From the NCBI GenBank assembly GCA_001839685.1, contig MLAK01000176.1, positions 80,846-129,001 of the forward strand: a stretch of 48,156 nucleotides of DNA, given 5' to 3'. Of this stretch, positions 39,000 to 48,083 are shown one piece after another. This DNA comes from Tritrichomonas foetus. Lineage: Eukaryota; Parabasalia; Tritrichomonadida; Tritrichomonadidae. Each line of letters starts with the position of its first letter. The stretch's first letter is position 1. The translations under genes were made by a program, and so were the position numbers. The notes under the pieces were generated by a model. It worked only from the letters and a program-made list of their open reading frames with translations. It had not been told where the DNA came from and did not search any database.

Positions 39000-40283
39000 T
39001 TATGTTGATGCATTTCGTCGAGGGCGAAGACATGCAACAAATCTTTCAGTTAAACGAACAGGATCATCAAATTCAGCCACTTGTTTAGAATTAACTTTGA
39101 GTATATTATTTAAATAGATTGAAATATCTGAATTTTCTTTGTTCATTTGAACAATTTCATTTTTGTAATTTGAAATCGAGTTTGTCAAGTTGTCTTTTAA
39201 TTGTTCTAGTTCAAATATTTTATCTTTTTTGGTTTGCGCAAGTGAAAATTCGATTTCTTTCTTTTCTTTTAATTCTACAATGTTTTTATTTGTCTTTTTA
39301 ATTTCACGTTCTTTATATAGAATGTCATCTAGTGTTTGAGCAATGATTGAATGATAGTTTTTAATTTCATTTTTTAAATACAGTTTTCTTTCTTCAAGTC
39401 CTGAATAGTTATCACGTGATTTTTGGGCCTTTATTTCTTTCTTTTTACTTCGTTTTGTATAATCATGGATAACATGCCAATGTTGGCGAGCTAATTCTTC
39501 ATCATCATTCAATTTTGTTTTATGTATTTGAATTTTTTCTTTTAATTCGCTTACTTCATTTGTCAATACTATAGGTTAGTCATTTAAAAAATTATTTTAG
39601 AATTATCAAAATAATACATTTAACTTTGAATTCAATTCATTTTTTTATAATCAGATTGAACCTGAAATGATGTGTGAGAAAAATCCAATGAAAAGGCAAA
39701 ATAGCAAAGAAAAAGAGGGTAAATGAATTGAAATTAAATAGATAAAAATGTATAATGATGATAATTCTCAAATAAAATAAAACATACGTGAAATTTGTTC
39801 ATGTAACTGCTGAGCAAGTTTGTTGTAATTTTCACTTTTTTGGTCCATTTTTTGTTTTTCTTCATCCAAAAGTATTAAAAATTCATTTTGTGATTTCATT
39901 GTTGATTGGTTATTGACTTCACTTTTATTTATTTCATCTGTAAGATTATCTATAATACTTTCATAACCATCTTTAATTGCTATCATTGAATCACGATAAT
40001 TTTCAAAACGATTAATAATTGATGTAAATGTATTTCTATAAATTTGATGTTTTTCTTCTTCTGTTTTACATTCTTCTAATTGCTCGGCCATAAAAAGTTC
40101 GAGCTCTGACGCAAACTGATTTTTTGTGCCAGCTCGTAATTTTCTTGCAGATGCTGGGCGTGATGCCTTGAAAGATGCTTGAATGAGTGCTGCTGATGCT
40201 GGATGAGGAGTTACTATCGATCTTTTTTGTGATGATGTCTTTGATATCCTTTGGGAGGAATGTGAAGATCGAGAAGTCCTCAT
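39000..40283 (-). CDS. Two-exon coiled-coil protein, 354 aa
   Basis: Exon 1 spans 40283-39788 and exon 2 spans 39568-39000. Splicing at GTATGT ... ACTAACCTATAG joins HEQIS to LLTNEVSELKEK and gives one continuous frame (1065 nt with stop). Residues 1-60 are Ser/Arg/Lys-rich and basic (RTSRSSHSSQRISK, KASRPASARKLRAG) and probably disordered. From about 60 to 335 the protein is mostly coiled coil; the C-terminus is short and basic (ERFVACLRPRRNAST). The family is not recognised. The size and layout (basic head, coiled-coil rod) resemble small axonemal or basal-body coiled-coil proteins, but this is only a resemblance. The ATG at 40283 is preferred over one 14 codons upstream because the AAACGT box and ATTCA lie directly before it. 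Without the splice, exon 1 would stop at 39768 and exon 2 would have no ATG. Confidence 0.85.
39569..39787 (-). other. Spliceosomal intron, 219 nt, in coiled-coil gene
   Basis: On the minus strand the donor is GTATGT (39787-39782) and the acceptor ACTAACCTATAG ends at 39569. The first six acceptor bases, ACTAAC, are the exact trichomonad branch element; the last six differ (CTATAG for ACACAG). The codon C|TA is split after base 1 (phase 1, Leu). Removal joins two coiled-coil frames that otherwise end or begin abruptly. Confidence 0.92.
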
Positions 40284-40289
40284 TGAATA

Positions 40290-40303
40290 TTTAAACGTGC
40301 ATA
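40290..40303 (-). promoter_or_regulatory. AAACGT-type box before coiled-coil gene
   Basis: The plus strand reads TTTAAACGTGCATA, so the gene strand reads TATGCACGTTTAAA, ending 6 bp before the ATG at 40283. The same 14 bases occur at 20826-20839 upstream of 14-3-3. A candidate promoter element; inference. Confidence 0.35.
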
Positions 40304-40613
40304 GAAAACGTATCGTTATTTTCAATTATCATCCTTCCTCATTGTTGCCATATCTCGTTAATATAGATTAAATGATTGCTATTATTAATAATTTATATAA
40401 TATATAATATTTTAGCGACTGTATATAATTATTATATGTATAAAATAGTAAAACACCCAGATATTGACAAGATTGCTCATAAAAAAAATTGGCCTTTATT
40501 ATCCACTTAGTTTCAATTATCAGTGAAATAAGACGGTTTTGGTTATTTATGGTGAATAATTTTGTATTTAGTTCGTTAAATAACCAAACTTTTTGAGAAT
40601 CCAAAAAAAAATC
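40304..40613. other. Divergent intergenic region
   Basis: 310 bp between the coiled-coil gene (-) and the mini-intron gene (+). It should contain both promoters. An open frame on the minus strand across 40368-40703 is antisense to exon 1 of the plus-strand gene and is not accepted as a gene. Confidence 0.45.
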
Positions 40614-41088
40614 ATGGCGAATAATAACCAATTCCAGAGATTTTCCCTCGAAAAGAATTTCTTCTGGCATGGTGTTCTCATGCTCAACGATAATGGAGGA
40701 CATAGTATTATTTATTTTTTTCTAACCCCCAGCATTCTTCGATGTTCGCTATAAGAAAAGCATTCCCCACCAACCGCAAAATATTGGCCTATATACAAAC
40801 GATATTCCACCTTTCCCGCTTTCTTCAACAGACACGCTCACTTGCATCTTCATTCTAGAAAACAATATGGGATTGACCACTCAGCGGCACACAATTTGCG
40901 AGGCCTCCCTTCCTGGGTCTGAACTGCAGAAGATCCTCGATGAAGCAAATGATCCATGTGATTCAATTACTGTGAATAATGAGACAGGCGAATGGCAATT
41001 CCAACTCCTCGAAAAAACCTGGGTACTACGTGCTGTTATGTTATACGTTCCCCATGCATCTCTCAAAGAGCTTATTAAGGATCTTTAA
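40614..41088 (+). CDS. Small protein with a 28-nt mini-intron, 148 aa
   Basis: Exon 1 is 40614-40704 (MANNNQFQRFSLEKNFFWHG ... LNDNGGH) and exon 2 is 40733-41088 (FFDVRYKKSIPHQPQNIG ... PHASLKELIKDL). Removing 28 nt joins GGH-T-FFDVRY in a single frame of 447 nt with stop. Exon 2 uses GC-rich, well-chosen codons from its first base, well before the in-frame ATG at 40867, which shows that coding starts upstream of that ATG. The protein is a compact alpha/beta-looking chain without membrane segments, containing DIPPFPLSSTDTLTCIFIL, GEWQFQLLEKTWVLRAVM and two possible metal or disulphide Cys. I do not recognise the family. Alternative: the gene starts at 40867 (73 aa), but the coding quality of the upstream segment argues against it. 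Confidence 0.8.
40705..40732 (+). other. Spliceosomal mini-intron, 28 nt
   Basis: Begins GTATTA (donor variant of GTATGT) and ends TCTAACCCCCAG, a variant of the trichomonad ACTAACACACAG acceptor. In phase 1, A|CA gives Thr. Reading through it instead gives FFLTPSILRCSL and a stop soon after. Very short introns with the same fused branch/acceptor element are known in T. vaginalis. Confidence 0.85.
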
Positions 41089-41173
41089 AACTAAAAATAA
41101 TTTCTGTAATAATTTTCATTTTTGTATAAAAAATGCAAGTTGCCAAAAAGGCATTTATGACCAAATATGATTT

Positions 41174-41308
41174 AAAATTATGATCTTTAATGATCAATCT
41201 TAAATCATGATCTTTAATGATCAATCTTAAATCATGATCTTTAATGATCAATCTTAAATCATGATCTTTAATGATCAATCTTAAATCATGATCTCTAATG
41301 ATGATCTT
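41174..41308. repeat. 27-bp tandem repeat, 5 copies
   Basis: Five head-to-tail 27-bp units (41174, 41201, 41228, 41255, 41282). The inner three are identical, the first differs by one base, and the last carries CTCTAATGATG in place of the usual bases. Each unit holds two GATC palindromes within ATGATCTTTAATGATCAATC. Because 27 is a multiple of three, all frames give 9-residue repeats, but there is no gene context. It lies 85 bp downstream of the mini-intron gene, perhaps in its 3' flank. Confidence 0.9.
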
Positions 41309-41883
41309 ACATTTTGATATATTGACTTATGTCTTTTTCCACATGAATAAACTTTTTTACATTACATCACAATATCAAATTTTTCCCCAAATGTGAACTC
41401 ATTTCATATATATGGGATTGCATTTTTCTGTAGAGTGCCTTTCTTCATCATTTTCTTTTTATATGTATTACTTGATTTTTTTTAAAAAAAAAAAAAACAA
41501 TTTTACACATATTCACTCATAATTACTTATTTGAATTCCTTTCTCTGAGTTTTTTCTTTCTTCTTTTTGTTCTGATTGGACAGATTTTCAATGAATCTTA
41601 TTGAACCATTATCTGTTTCTATTTTTAGAATTAATTGATAAAAACTATTAGATTATTATAATTATTATAATTCCTATTGTCGAATTGTCATCACTTCACC
41701 GGAGTTTAGCCTTAACCACAATTTAATATGTAGGAATTTTAATTCCCTTTAGATTTGCTATCATAAAAAAAAGGTCAATGATTTTATGATGATATTCTGT
41801 TCATAAAAAGTAATTAAATTGTTGATGAGATTATTTATTCACAATTTTTATTGTTTATCAATAATAATCGTATGAATTCAAAG
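41309..41883. other. Intergenic region
   Basis: 575 bp with a poly-A tract (about 41485-41500) and other homopolymers. No gene is seen. It ends at the stop of the last ankyrin module of the minus-strand array. Confidence 0.4.
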
Positions 41884-42900
41884 TTAATCGGACAATTTTT
41901 TGAAGAGATTGATAATTTCAGTATAATTATTAAAACGCGCTATTTCGTATGGTGTACATTTAAATTTCATGAAAAATTCTATTTAAGAAAAGAAAATAAT
42001 CATGAAATCCAATCATAATTGGTCCACGAATATTTATATCAATATCTGAGTGCTTTAGTAACAGATCTACGGCACAATAATGATTATTAGAACATGCTTT
42101 ATAAAGTGGTGTTTGATACGCTTTAATCAAAATTCCCTTTGAAAAATGAAAATGATCCTTATTAAGAAATGAAAATAATATCTCTAGTATTCACTTTAAT
42201 GTTTGGGTGCTTCAATAAAAGCTCAATTATATTACAATGATTTTGATTGCATGCACATTGAAGTGGTGTATTTTAAATTTTGATCATTAATTCCATTTAA
42301 AAAATAAGTATTAATAATGATTAAATTAAAAAATTTTATCTCTTGCATTTACATCAATATTGGGATGTTTTAATAAAAATTTACATTTTTCGACATCACC
42401 GATGATGCATGATGCATGAAGTTGAGTCCAATCAATAGAATATTAAATTCCACTTATAAATTAACAATAATAATTAATGAGAGGAAAAAACATCTATTGG
42501 AAAATTTATATTAAAATTTGGGTTCTCTAAGAAAAGTTCAGCAACTTCAAAATTGCCTAGAGAGCATGCATCATGAAATAGATTAAAATGAATGAATATA
42601 GTCTATTTCTTATATAGAATGAGGGAAACCATGAATGACAAAACTATATATTATTTTTTGAATCAATTTCAAGAGTTGGATGATTTAATAAAAGTTTTAC
42701 AATCTCAGAGCAACCTGCAACACATGCCACATGAATAGGTTTTACTTGAATATAAATTTGAAATTCCTGATATATATTTAGAATTTATAATGAATTGCAA
42801 TTAAAATTGAATTTTTTACATTTAAATCAATTTGTGGATGATTTATCAAAAGAACAGCAATTTCATAATAACTATAATAGCACGCTTCATGAAGTAGAGT
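41884..42900 (-). repeat. Seven ankyrin modules separated by frame-breaking inserts (array J)
   Basis: Reading the minus strand downstream of the DUF3447 part, seven ankyrin modules follow: 42900-42820, 42742-42662, 42584-42504, 42427-42347, 42269-42189, 42112-42032 (27 codons each) and 41955-41884 (final, ending TAA). Typical text: TPLYKACSNNHYCAVDLLL, FLLKHPNIDVN, TPLQCACNQNHCNIIELLL. The inserts are 77 (42977-42901), 77, 77, 76, 77, 76 and 76 nt; all start after the DIN-type codons and all change frame or contain stops. GGAATT/GGAATC/AGAATT lies 24-25 nt before the next Thr codon in six of seven (42925, 42767, 42451, 42294, 42136, 41980). The remaining one reads AGAAAT at 26 nt. The constancy of length and box across diverged modules suggests functional, removed sequence rather than random decay. 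Confidence 0.8.
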
Positions 42901-42932
42901 TTGGTAAATATCAAAAATAGATTCCATATATA

Positions 42933-44198
42933 TTATATAAAATAATTATGAATATGAAAAGAAATAGTATTTAATGCATTAATATTAATGTTGGAATGAA
43001 GAAGAACATCATAAAATATAAAAAATGCATTTTGTGAATACTTCAATAAATAATGGGTAATCCTCGTTTTCTGATAATTTTCCTGAGTATTGGAATTCAT
43101 ACTACAAAGCCATTTAAAGAGAATATCAAAATTTAAGGAATCATTGAAAAGTTGAAGTACTTTTGAAAATGTTAATTGTGTCATTTCAAGATAATTAAAT
43201 AAGTATTCACTAATTTCATTTTGATAATATTGAATAGCAATAGAATAGCTTGTTTTTTTAAATTTATATTTGCATTCTTCTTCTAAAATATGAATAATTT
43301 CATAATTACCACCCATTATACTATATTTTAGAGAAAATTCAATAAAGTGTACTTTATTCAACCAAAGATAACGAAAAATATTAATTGCACCAAATGCCAT
43401 AGAATATTCAATAAGACTGATTCCTCTCCATCTGTTATTTAAGTCGGGATTTTCTTCGAAAATAGAAGGGTCAATGTTCGAATTAAGATTAATATCCGGA
43501 TGTGTTTGCATAAATTCTTGGAAAGAATCAAGATTATCTTCACGAATTATTTTCGCAAGCATTTCAATAGAATGAGTTTCTTTTCGAATATCTGAAAAAA
43601 TATTTCTATTTTGTTCTTCTTGAATTTGTTCTTCGTTCATTGATTCCAATATGGAAATAATATCAAAGTCATAAAAGTAATTAATAAATTTGTTATCAAG
43701 TCGATGATATTTTTTATATTTTATATATCCTGCTGGATTGGCTTTTTTAATTTCTGGAAGAAAATAAAGGAAAGGTATTTTATTTTTTAAGAGTATTTTT
43801 TGAAGGAAACCGAAATCAAAAATTCCTTCTTCAAGAAGAAAGAGAAGAAAATGATTGCTATATTTGAAAATAAAACATAATGTTGAGATTTTGAATGATG
43901 TTTTTAGAGAATGGTTAGAAATTAATTCTTTTAAAATTGCAAAAAAAACGTTGTACATATGTTGAATTTCCTGATCACTCTTTGGGATTTTGTAATATAT
44001 TGATAAATGAACTAATAAACGTAAAAACCCTTCATAGACGCCAAAATTTGTGGAGATGGAAATATCTTTTAAAAAAACAAAAAATTTGGATAATTCCTCC
44101 AAAATTTGGATTTCATCGCAAGATAGAAGATCAGTCACTCTATTCTGTAAATCACTTAAAATTTGGAGATTGGTCATGAGCACATCAAATTTATTCAT
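42933..44198 (-). CDS. DUF3447/ankyrin protein, N-terminal part, 421 aa open frame
   Basis: A trichomonad-type DUF3447 protein. The helical N-terminus (about 1-200) is followed by the DUF3447/ankyrin-like region (IREDNLDSFQEFMQTHPDINLN, SLIEYSMAFGAINIFRYLWL, SLKYSIMGGNYEIIHILEEE, YSIAIQYYQNEISEYLF), ending in FYDVLLHSNININ at 42978. The last 14 codons before the stop at 42933 (ALNTISFHIHNYFI) are read-through into the first 77-nt insert, so if the insert is removed the protein continues into the seven modules of array J and ends at 41884. The ATG at 44198 is the first true ATG (an upstream TTG is open). It shares a 156-bp divergent promoter with COG1. Function is unknown; these proteins are abundant in trichomonads and presumably act in protein-protein binding. 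Confidence 0.8.
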   Translation of the reverse strand: MNKFDVLMTNLQILSDLQNRVTDLLSCDEIQILEELSKFFVFLKDISISTNFGVYEGFLRLLVHLSIYYKIPKSDQEIQHMYNVFFAILKELISNHSLKTSFKISTLCFIFKYSNHFLLFLLEEGIFDFGFLQKILLKNKIPFLYFLPEIKKANPAGYIKYKKYHRLDNKFINYFYDFDIISILESMNEEQIQEEQNRNIFSDIRKETHSIEMLAKIIREDNLDSFQEFMQTHPDINLNSNIDPSIFEENPDLNNRWRGISLIEYSMAFGAINIFRYLWLNKVHFIEFSLKYSIMGGNYEIIHILEEECKYKFKKTSYSIAIQYYQNEISEYLFNYLEMTQLTFSKVLQLFNDSLNFDILFKWLCSMNSNTQENYQKTRITHYLLKYSQNAFFIFYDVLLHSNININALNTISFHIHNYFI

Positions 44199-44354
44199 TT
44201 TTAATGGAAACAATAAAAATTATAATGTCACTGCAATAGATTATTTTTTGAGTATTTATTTGGTCATTACATTATTTCGACATTACACACTTGGTTTTCT
44301 CATATAACATATCATGCAGCCGAATATTAATTCAATTTCCACCTCATATGAGAA

Positions 44355-46295
44355 ATGACTGAAGTTTTAAACATCTCCGTCACATCTGATGCCCGCGATC
44401 TCTTCCTCGAACATGACATTACGACAATCAAAAAGATTAAATCCACTGCTCTCAAAGAAATCGAGCATAAACAAAATGTTCTTCGTCAATTTATCGGCGA
44501 TAATTATCGCCCTCTCCTCGACACTCCGCCCGTTCTCAAAGAAATTCAAGGAATTTTCGAAACAAGTCAAAACGCATTAAAGCAGATGGATTCTTTTAGC
44601 AGAACCATCACGTCAGCATCGATTCAGAAATCTCAAGCAACAACGCCATTTGCAGCCGTTTCACAGCTATATTTAGAGTCACTGAACACACTAAGTTCCA
44701 ACGAATTTTCAGCCGCACTCAAAAGTTCACTAAAAGCTGCAGAAATATTAAATGATTATTATTCAAAAAATTCAGAAAATTCATTGAATTTATCACTTTA
44801 TTCATCATTGAAATTTTCAATTGATGCCCTTCCAAGTCGAATTTTTGCATCAATTCAAGTTTTTCTCACTTCACATGATTCTAATTTGACATCAAATTCT
44901 TTAATTGACTGTTACGAAGCTTCAATGAAACTTCTGACACAATTTCCCAATTTGAAAACCCTTAAATCTCGAACAGCTTCTCAATTTATTGATAATTCAT
45001 TAATAAAAAGAGTCGAATCACTTGTTTATTCAGCTTCACAAATTCCCGATGTGTGTTTATTATTTATGAGTTTAATTGAAGCTGTTTTAACCTTCTTAGT
45101 TCAAACAAAATCACCTGGGTTAATATTTGACCATTTGTTGACAACTTTCCGTGAATCATTTGAAAAATATTTGGATCATTTTTCGAATTTTGAATTGAGA
45201 GAGATTTTAAGATATGCTAAAACAATTGAAGATGCAAATCGAAACAGATGTTCTGCACCACAATTCGTTTCAGCTATGTCTGAACTCTCGCTTTCAAAAA
45301 TTGATTTTAATGTTACTTTTTTAGAGGTATTTAAAAATTTAGCTGCTCAGTCAATTCGACTTTCAGTTGAAAACTTGAATCTGAAAGATGAAATAAACAA
45401 AATTCTATCTGATTCATCAGTTGAAGATTTTGATGCAGCTAATTTTGCTTTAAATAGTCCAAATAATCTTTCTTTATGTTCTCTTGGAGTTTCACCAATT
45501 ATTACTGATTTTAAAAAGAGACTCGATGCGCCTATTCTTTTAATTGTTTCACAACTGCAGAGTCAAATAACCCAAATTGCATCAAATGAAATGCTCCAAG
45601 AGCCTTTAAAGAAAGTTTTCTTAGAATCTTCTTTGATTTTAAGGGAAGCTGTTCAACAAAAACCACTCTCTGTATGTTTAATCATAAATACACTTTGTTC
45701 TTTATCACTTGTTGCACAGTTGAGTGATTCTGTTGCATATTTACTGACTTTACAAAATGATGCTGCAAAAGAATGGGCCAGACGCATTTCACATGAATCA
45801 AAAACTCTCTTAAATGAACTTCCAAAGCCTGGATCAGCTTTTAATTTCTTGATTTTCTTAGAAAGATCAATAATGAAGGCTTCTGGTCATGTTTCTCATC
45901 ATCCGCTTGATGTAAACCTCAGAAATGAAGCAAGAAGAGTTGTGATTGAATATTTTACTGAAGAATTGAAGAAAATGGAATTTAAATCAACAGACATTGA
46001 AGCGAGAAAACAAACAGAGGCAAAAGCAGCATTATATTTCCAAGATTATATTCTAATAGCGCAAGTGTTGGCAATTACCGGAAATAATGAATTAAGAGCT
46101 TTATTCATTCAAAAAATGAGTCCGGTTGAATTCAATGATATTGAAAATAAAGCAAATAAAAAAGTCGATGAAATTTTATGTCAAAGTGGTGAACTATTGA
46201 AATTGATTGGTGGTGGGCTACAGACAAGGCAACCTAAATCAATTGATATTGATGTAAATGCAGCTTTGGAAAGGTTCTTTCCAAGAATGACATAA
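44355..46295 (+). CDS. COG1: Conserved oligomeric Golgi complex subunit 1 (COG1), 646 aa
   Basis: COG1 belongs to lobe B of the COG tether for retrograde intra-Golgi traffic (Vps51/CATCHR family). The N-terminal signature is clear: DARDLFLEHDITTIKKIKS, then EIEHKQNVLRQFIGDNYRPLL, which parallels ARALFE.H...EIR..E...R.EIE.KKEELRQ.VGERYRDLL of COG1 from animals and plants. The rest is all-helical with no membrane segments, as expected for the family. The protein (646 aa) is shorter than animal COG1 (about 980), so the C-terminal helical bundle is reduced; this is common in protists. The ATG at 44355 lies in CTCATATGAGAAATG; an in-frame stop limits upstream extension. Identification rests mainly on the first 60 residues. 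Confidence 0.75.
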   Translation: MTEVLNISVTSDARDLFLEHDITTIKKIKSTALKEIEHKQNVLRQFIGDNYRPLLDTPPVLKEIQGIFETSQNALKQMDSFSRTITSASIQKSQATTPFAAVSQLYLESLNTLSSNEFSAALKSSLKAAEILNDYYSKNSENSLNLSLYSSLKFSIDALPSRIFASIQVFLTSHDSNLTSNSLIDCYEASMKLLTQFPNLKTLKSRTASQFIDNSLIKRVESLVYSASQIPDVCLLFMSLIEAVLTFLVQTKSPGLIFDHLLTTFRESFEKYLDHFSNFELREILRYAKTIEDANRNRCSAPQFVSAMSELSLSKIDFNVTFLEVFKNLAAQSIRLSVENLNLKDEINKILSDSSVEDFDAANFALNSPNNLSLCSLGVSPIITDFKKRLDAPILLIVSQLQSQITQIASNEMLQEPLKKVFLESSLILREAVQQKPLSVCLIINTLCSLSLVAQLSDSVAYLLTLQNDAAKEWARRISHESKTLLNELPKPGSAFNFLIFLERSIMKASGHVSHHPLDVNLRNEARRVVIEYFTEELKKMEFKSTDIEARKQTEAKAALYFQDYILIAQVLAITGNNELRALFIQKMSPVEFNDIENKANKKVDEILCQSGELLKLIGGGLQTRQPKSIDIDVNAALERFFPRMT

Positions 46296-46562
46296 TTTTC
46301 ATTATTTTCAAAAAACTATGTTAATTATATATAAATATCACTGTTATAGAGACAAAAAAAGATCTTTTGCATATTTTCAATTTTTTTTTTTTTTTTTCCC
46401 CATTCCCTAACTTTGTTTAAACATTCTGACTAAGAAATCCATCTTGTATATATGACTACATGGAATAAAATCTTTCTCCTAAAGTCATAATGATATTTAT
46501 GAGCATGGCGATTTTTTCGAATTGTTGACCAAATATAAATTCAATTTACAGGGTAGTTCATC
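46296..46562. other. Short intergenic region
   Basis: 267 bp with a poly-T tract (about 46381-46397). GTTCATCATG at 46556-46565 places a TCATCA initiator-like element directly at the start codon of the next gene. Confidence 0.4.
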
Positions 46563-48001
46563 ATGAGTAATAATCACAATGCTTCTCCACAGGATGAAAT
46601 TATTAATCTACAAGAAAAAATATTTGATATCTGTGAATCAAGTTATGATGAAACAGAAGAATATATTCTGAACTCAATTTTTATTGAAAATAAAGATTCT
46701 TTGATTCAACTTTGTTTAACATTGAAAGAAGCAATAAATACTCGTCCATTTTTATTTGATTATTATATCAATATATTTACAGCAATTTCATCTATTCTCA
46801 CTAAATTTCTCACTCAAAAAGAAATATTGAAAATATTTGTTGCTGATTATTTAATTTTGAAATTTTATAATATTGGAATAATCACTATTGACACCATTAT
46901 AGATATTTCCAATACCCATCAATCATCGGCCATTTTCTTCGCTCCAGAGCTTCTTGAAAATGATCCAAATTATTTCAAAACATATAAAAATCACGAAAAC
47001 AGTGAAGAAAACATTACTGAAAGTATTGGAGAAAATATTGAAGAGAAAAGGAAATTACGTGATGCTGGTATAAATTCTAGCCCTTTAGCAGTTGCAATAA
47101 GAAATGATGATGTGGAAACATTTCAAGAATTAATTTCTGCCAAAAATATTCAATTGAACTCACATATTGAATATTCAACCTACGAGCAATGTAAGATTAT
47201 CAGTCAAAAACCAACAATTTGCGAATTTACTGCTTTTTTAGGATCAACTAAAATATTTAAATTCTTAATTATGAACCAAGTTTCTTTAAACAGCAGAGTT
47301 GCACGCTTTGCTGTTGCTGGTGGAAACTATGAAATCATTCATATTTTAGAAGCCGAAAATTGCTCATTTTATGGCTCTTTAGATATGGCAATTTCTTTTC
47401 ATAGGAATGAAATATTTGAATATATCCTTGAAAGTAAAAACTTTGAAATTACTTATGAAATATTAAAAGTTGCCATTGAAAACTATAACATGGAGATATT
47501 TTATAAATATATATTACAATTTTTAGAAAGTGATCCTTATCGAATTTTTTCTGATATTTTACCAACTGCTGCATTTTATGGAATATTAGATATTATAAAA
47601 TACATTTGTAGTTTAGAACAGTTTGAAGAAAATACAAAATTATATATTTTTAATATTTGTTTTATTCAGCGTTTTTATTTTTTTCGATTTTGAGCCTTCT
47701 TTATTTGTAGCAATTCAAATGGGACATAATAATGTTGTTAAAGAACTATTAAAAATACCTACTGTGAATGTAAACTCTATCAATTATTCTGGAACTGCTC
47801 CTTTACATGTGGCTGTTAGTTATGGTTATTTAGATATTATTCAAACTTTGTGCGGAGTACCAGAAATCAATGTTAACATAATAAGTCCAAAAGTTTTTAT
47901 CAAACATTTATGGGAAAACCCCATTAGACGTCGCAACATCTGATGAAGTTGCAAGATACTTAAAAAATAAAGGTGGTAAATTATCCATTGATATTCAATA
48001 A
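46563..48001 (+). CDS. DUF3447/ankyrin protein, interrupted by two short inserts
   Basis: The main frame 46563-47633 encodes a DUF3447 protein: helical N-terminus, AIRNDDVETFQELISAKNI, CEFTAFLGSTKIFKFLI, RFAVAGGNYEIIHILEAEN, SLDMAISFHRNEIFEYIL. After the Asn at 47631-47633 comes a 61-nt insert (47634-47694). The next frame then reads PSLFVAIQMGHNNVVKELL up to VNVN, a normal uninterrupted linker (SINYSG) and TAPLHVAVSYGYLDIIQTL to INVN (47877). A 40-nt insert (47878-47917) follows, and then TPLDVATSDEVARYLKN ending in TAA at 47999-48001. In the second insert TATGGGAAA (Tyr-Gly-Lys) abuts TPLD, so only 19 nt need to be removed to restore the linker. The start ATG at 46563 follows TTCATC. It is a gene with non-standard introns or a recent pseudogene; the long intact N-terminal part favours a gene. 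Confidence 0.7.
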
Positions 48002-48083
48002 ATGTTACTAAACAAACTTTATACTTATTGTTACATTATAAATACTTTTACATTCTGCTTCAATTACATTTTAAATCATTATG

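Noticed and set aside
40368..40703. Open frame of 111 codons on the minus strand
   Set aside because: Its N-terminal third is antisense to exon 1 of the plus-strand mini-intron gene, and the rest is low-quality AT-rich sequence. The plus-strand reading gives a better protein and matching intron signals.
40867..41088. Separate 73-aa gene starting at the ATG at 40867
   Set aside because: The same frame is open and of clear coding quality for 45 codons upstream, back to a CTAAC...CAG acceptor, so this ATG is internal.
41884..42978. Explaining the ankyrin inserts as ordinary GT-AG introns
   Set aside because: No consistent GT at the 5' edge or AG at the 3' edge. Only one insert (ending TTTTCAG at 3519-3525) has a canonical-looking acceptor, and several have no AG in the last 20 bases.
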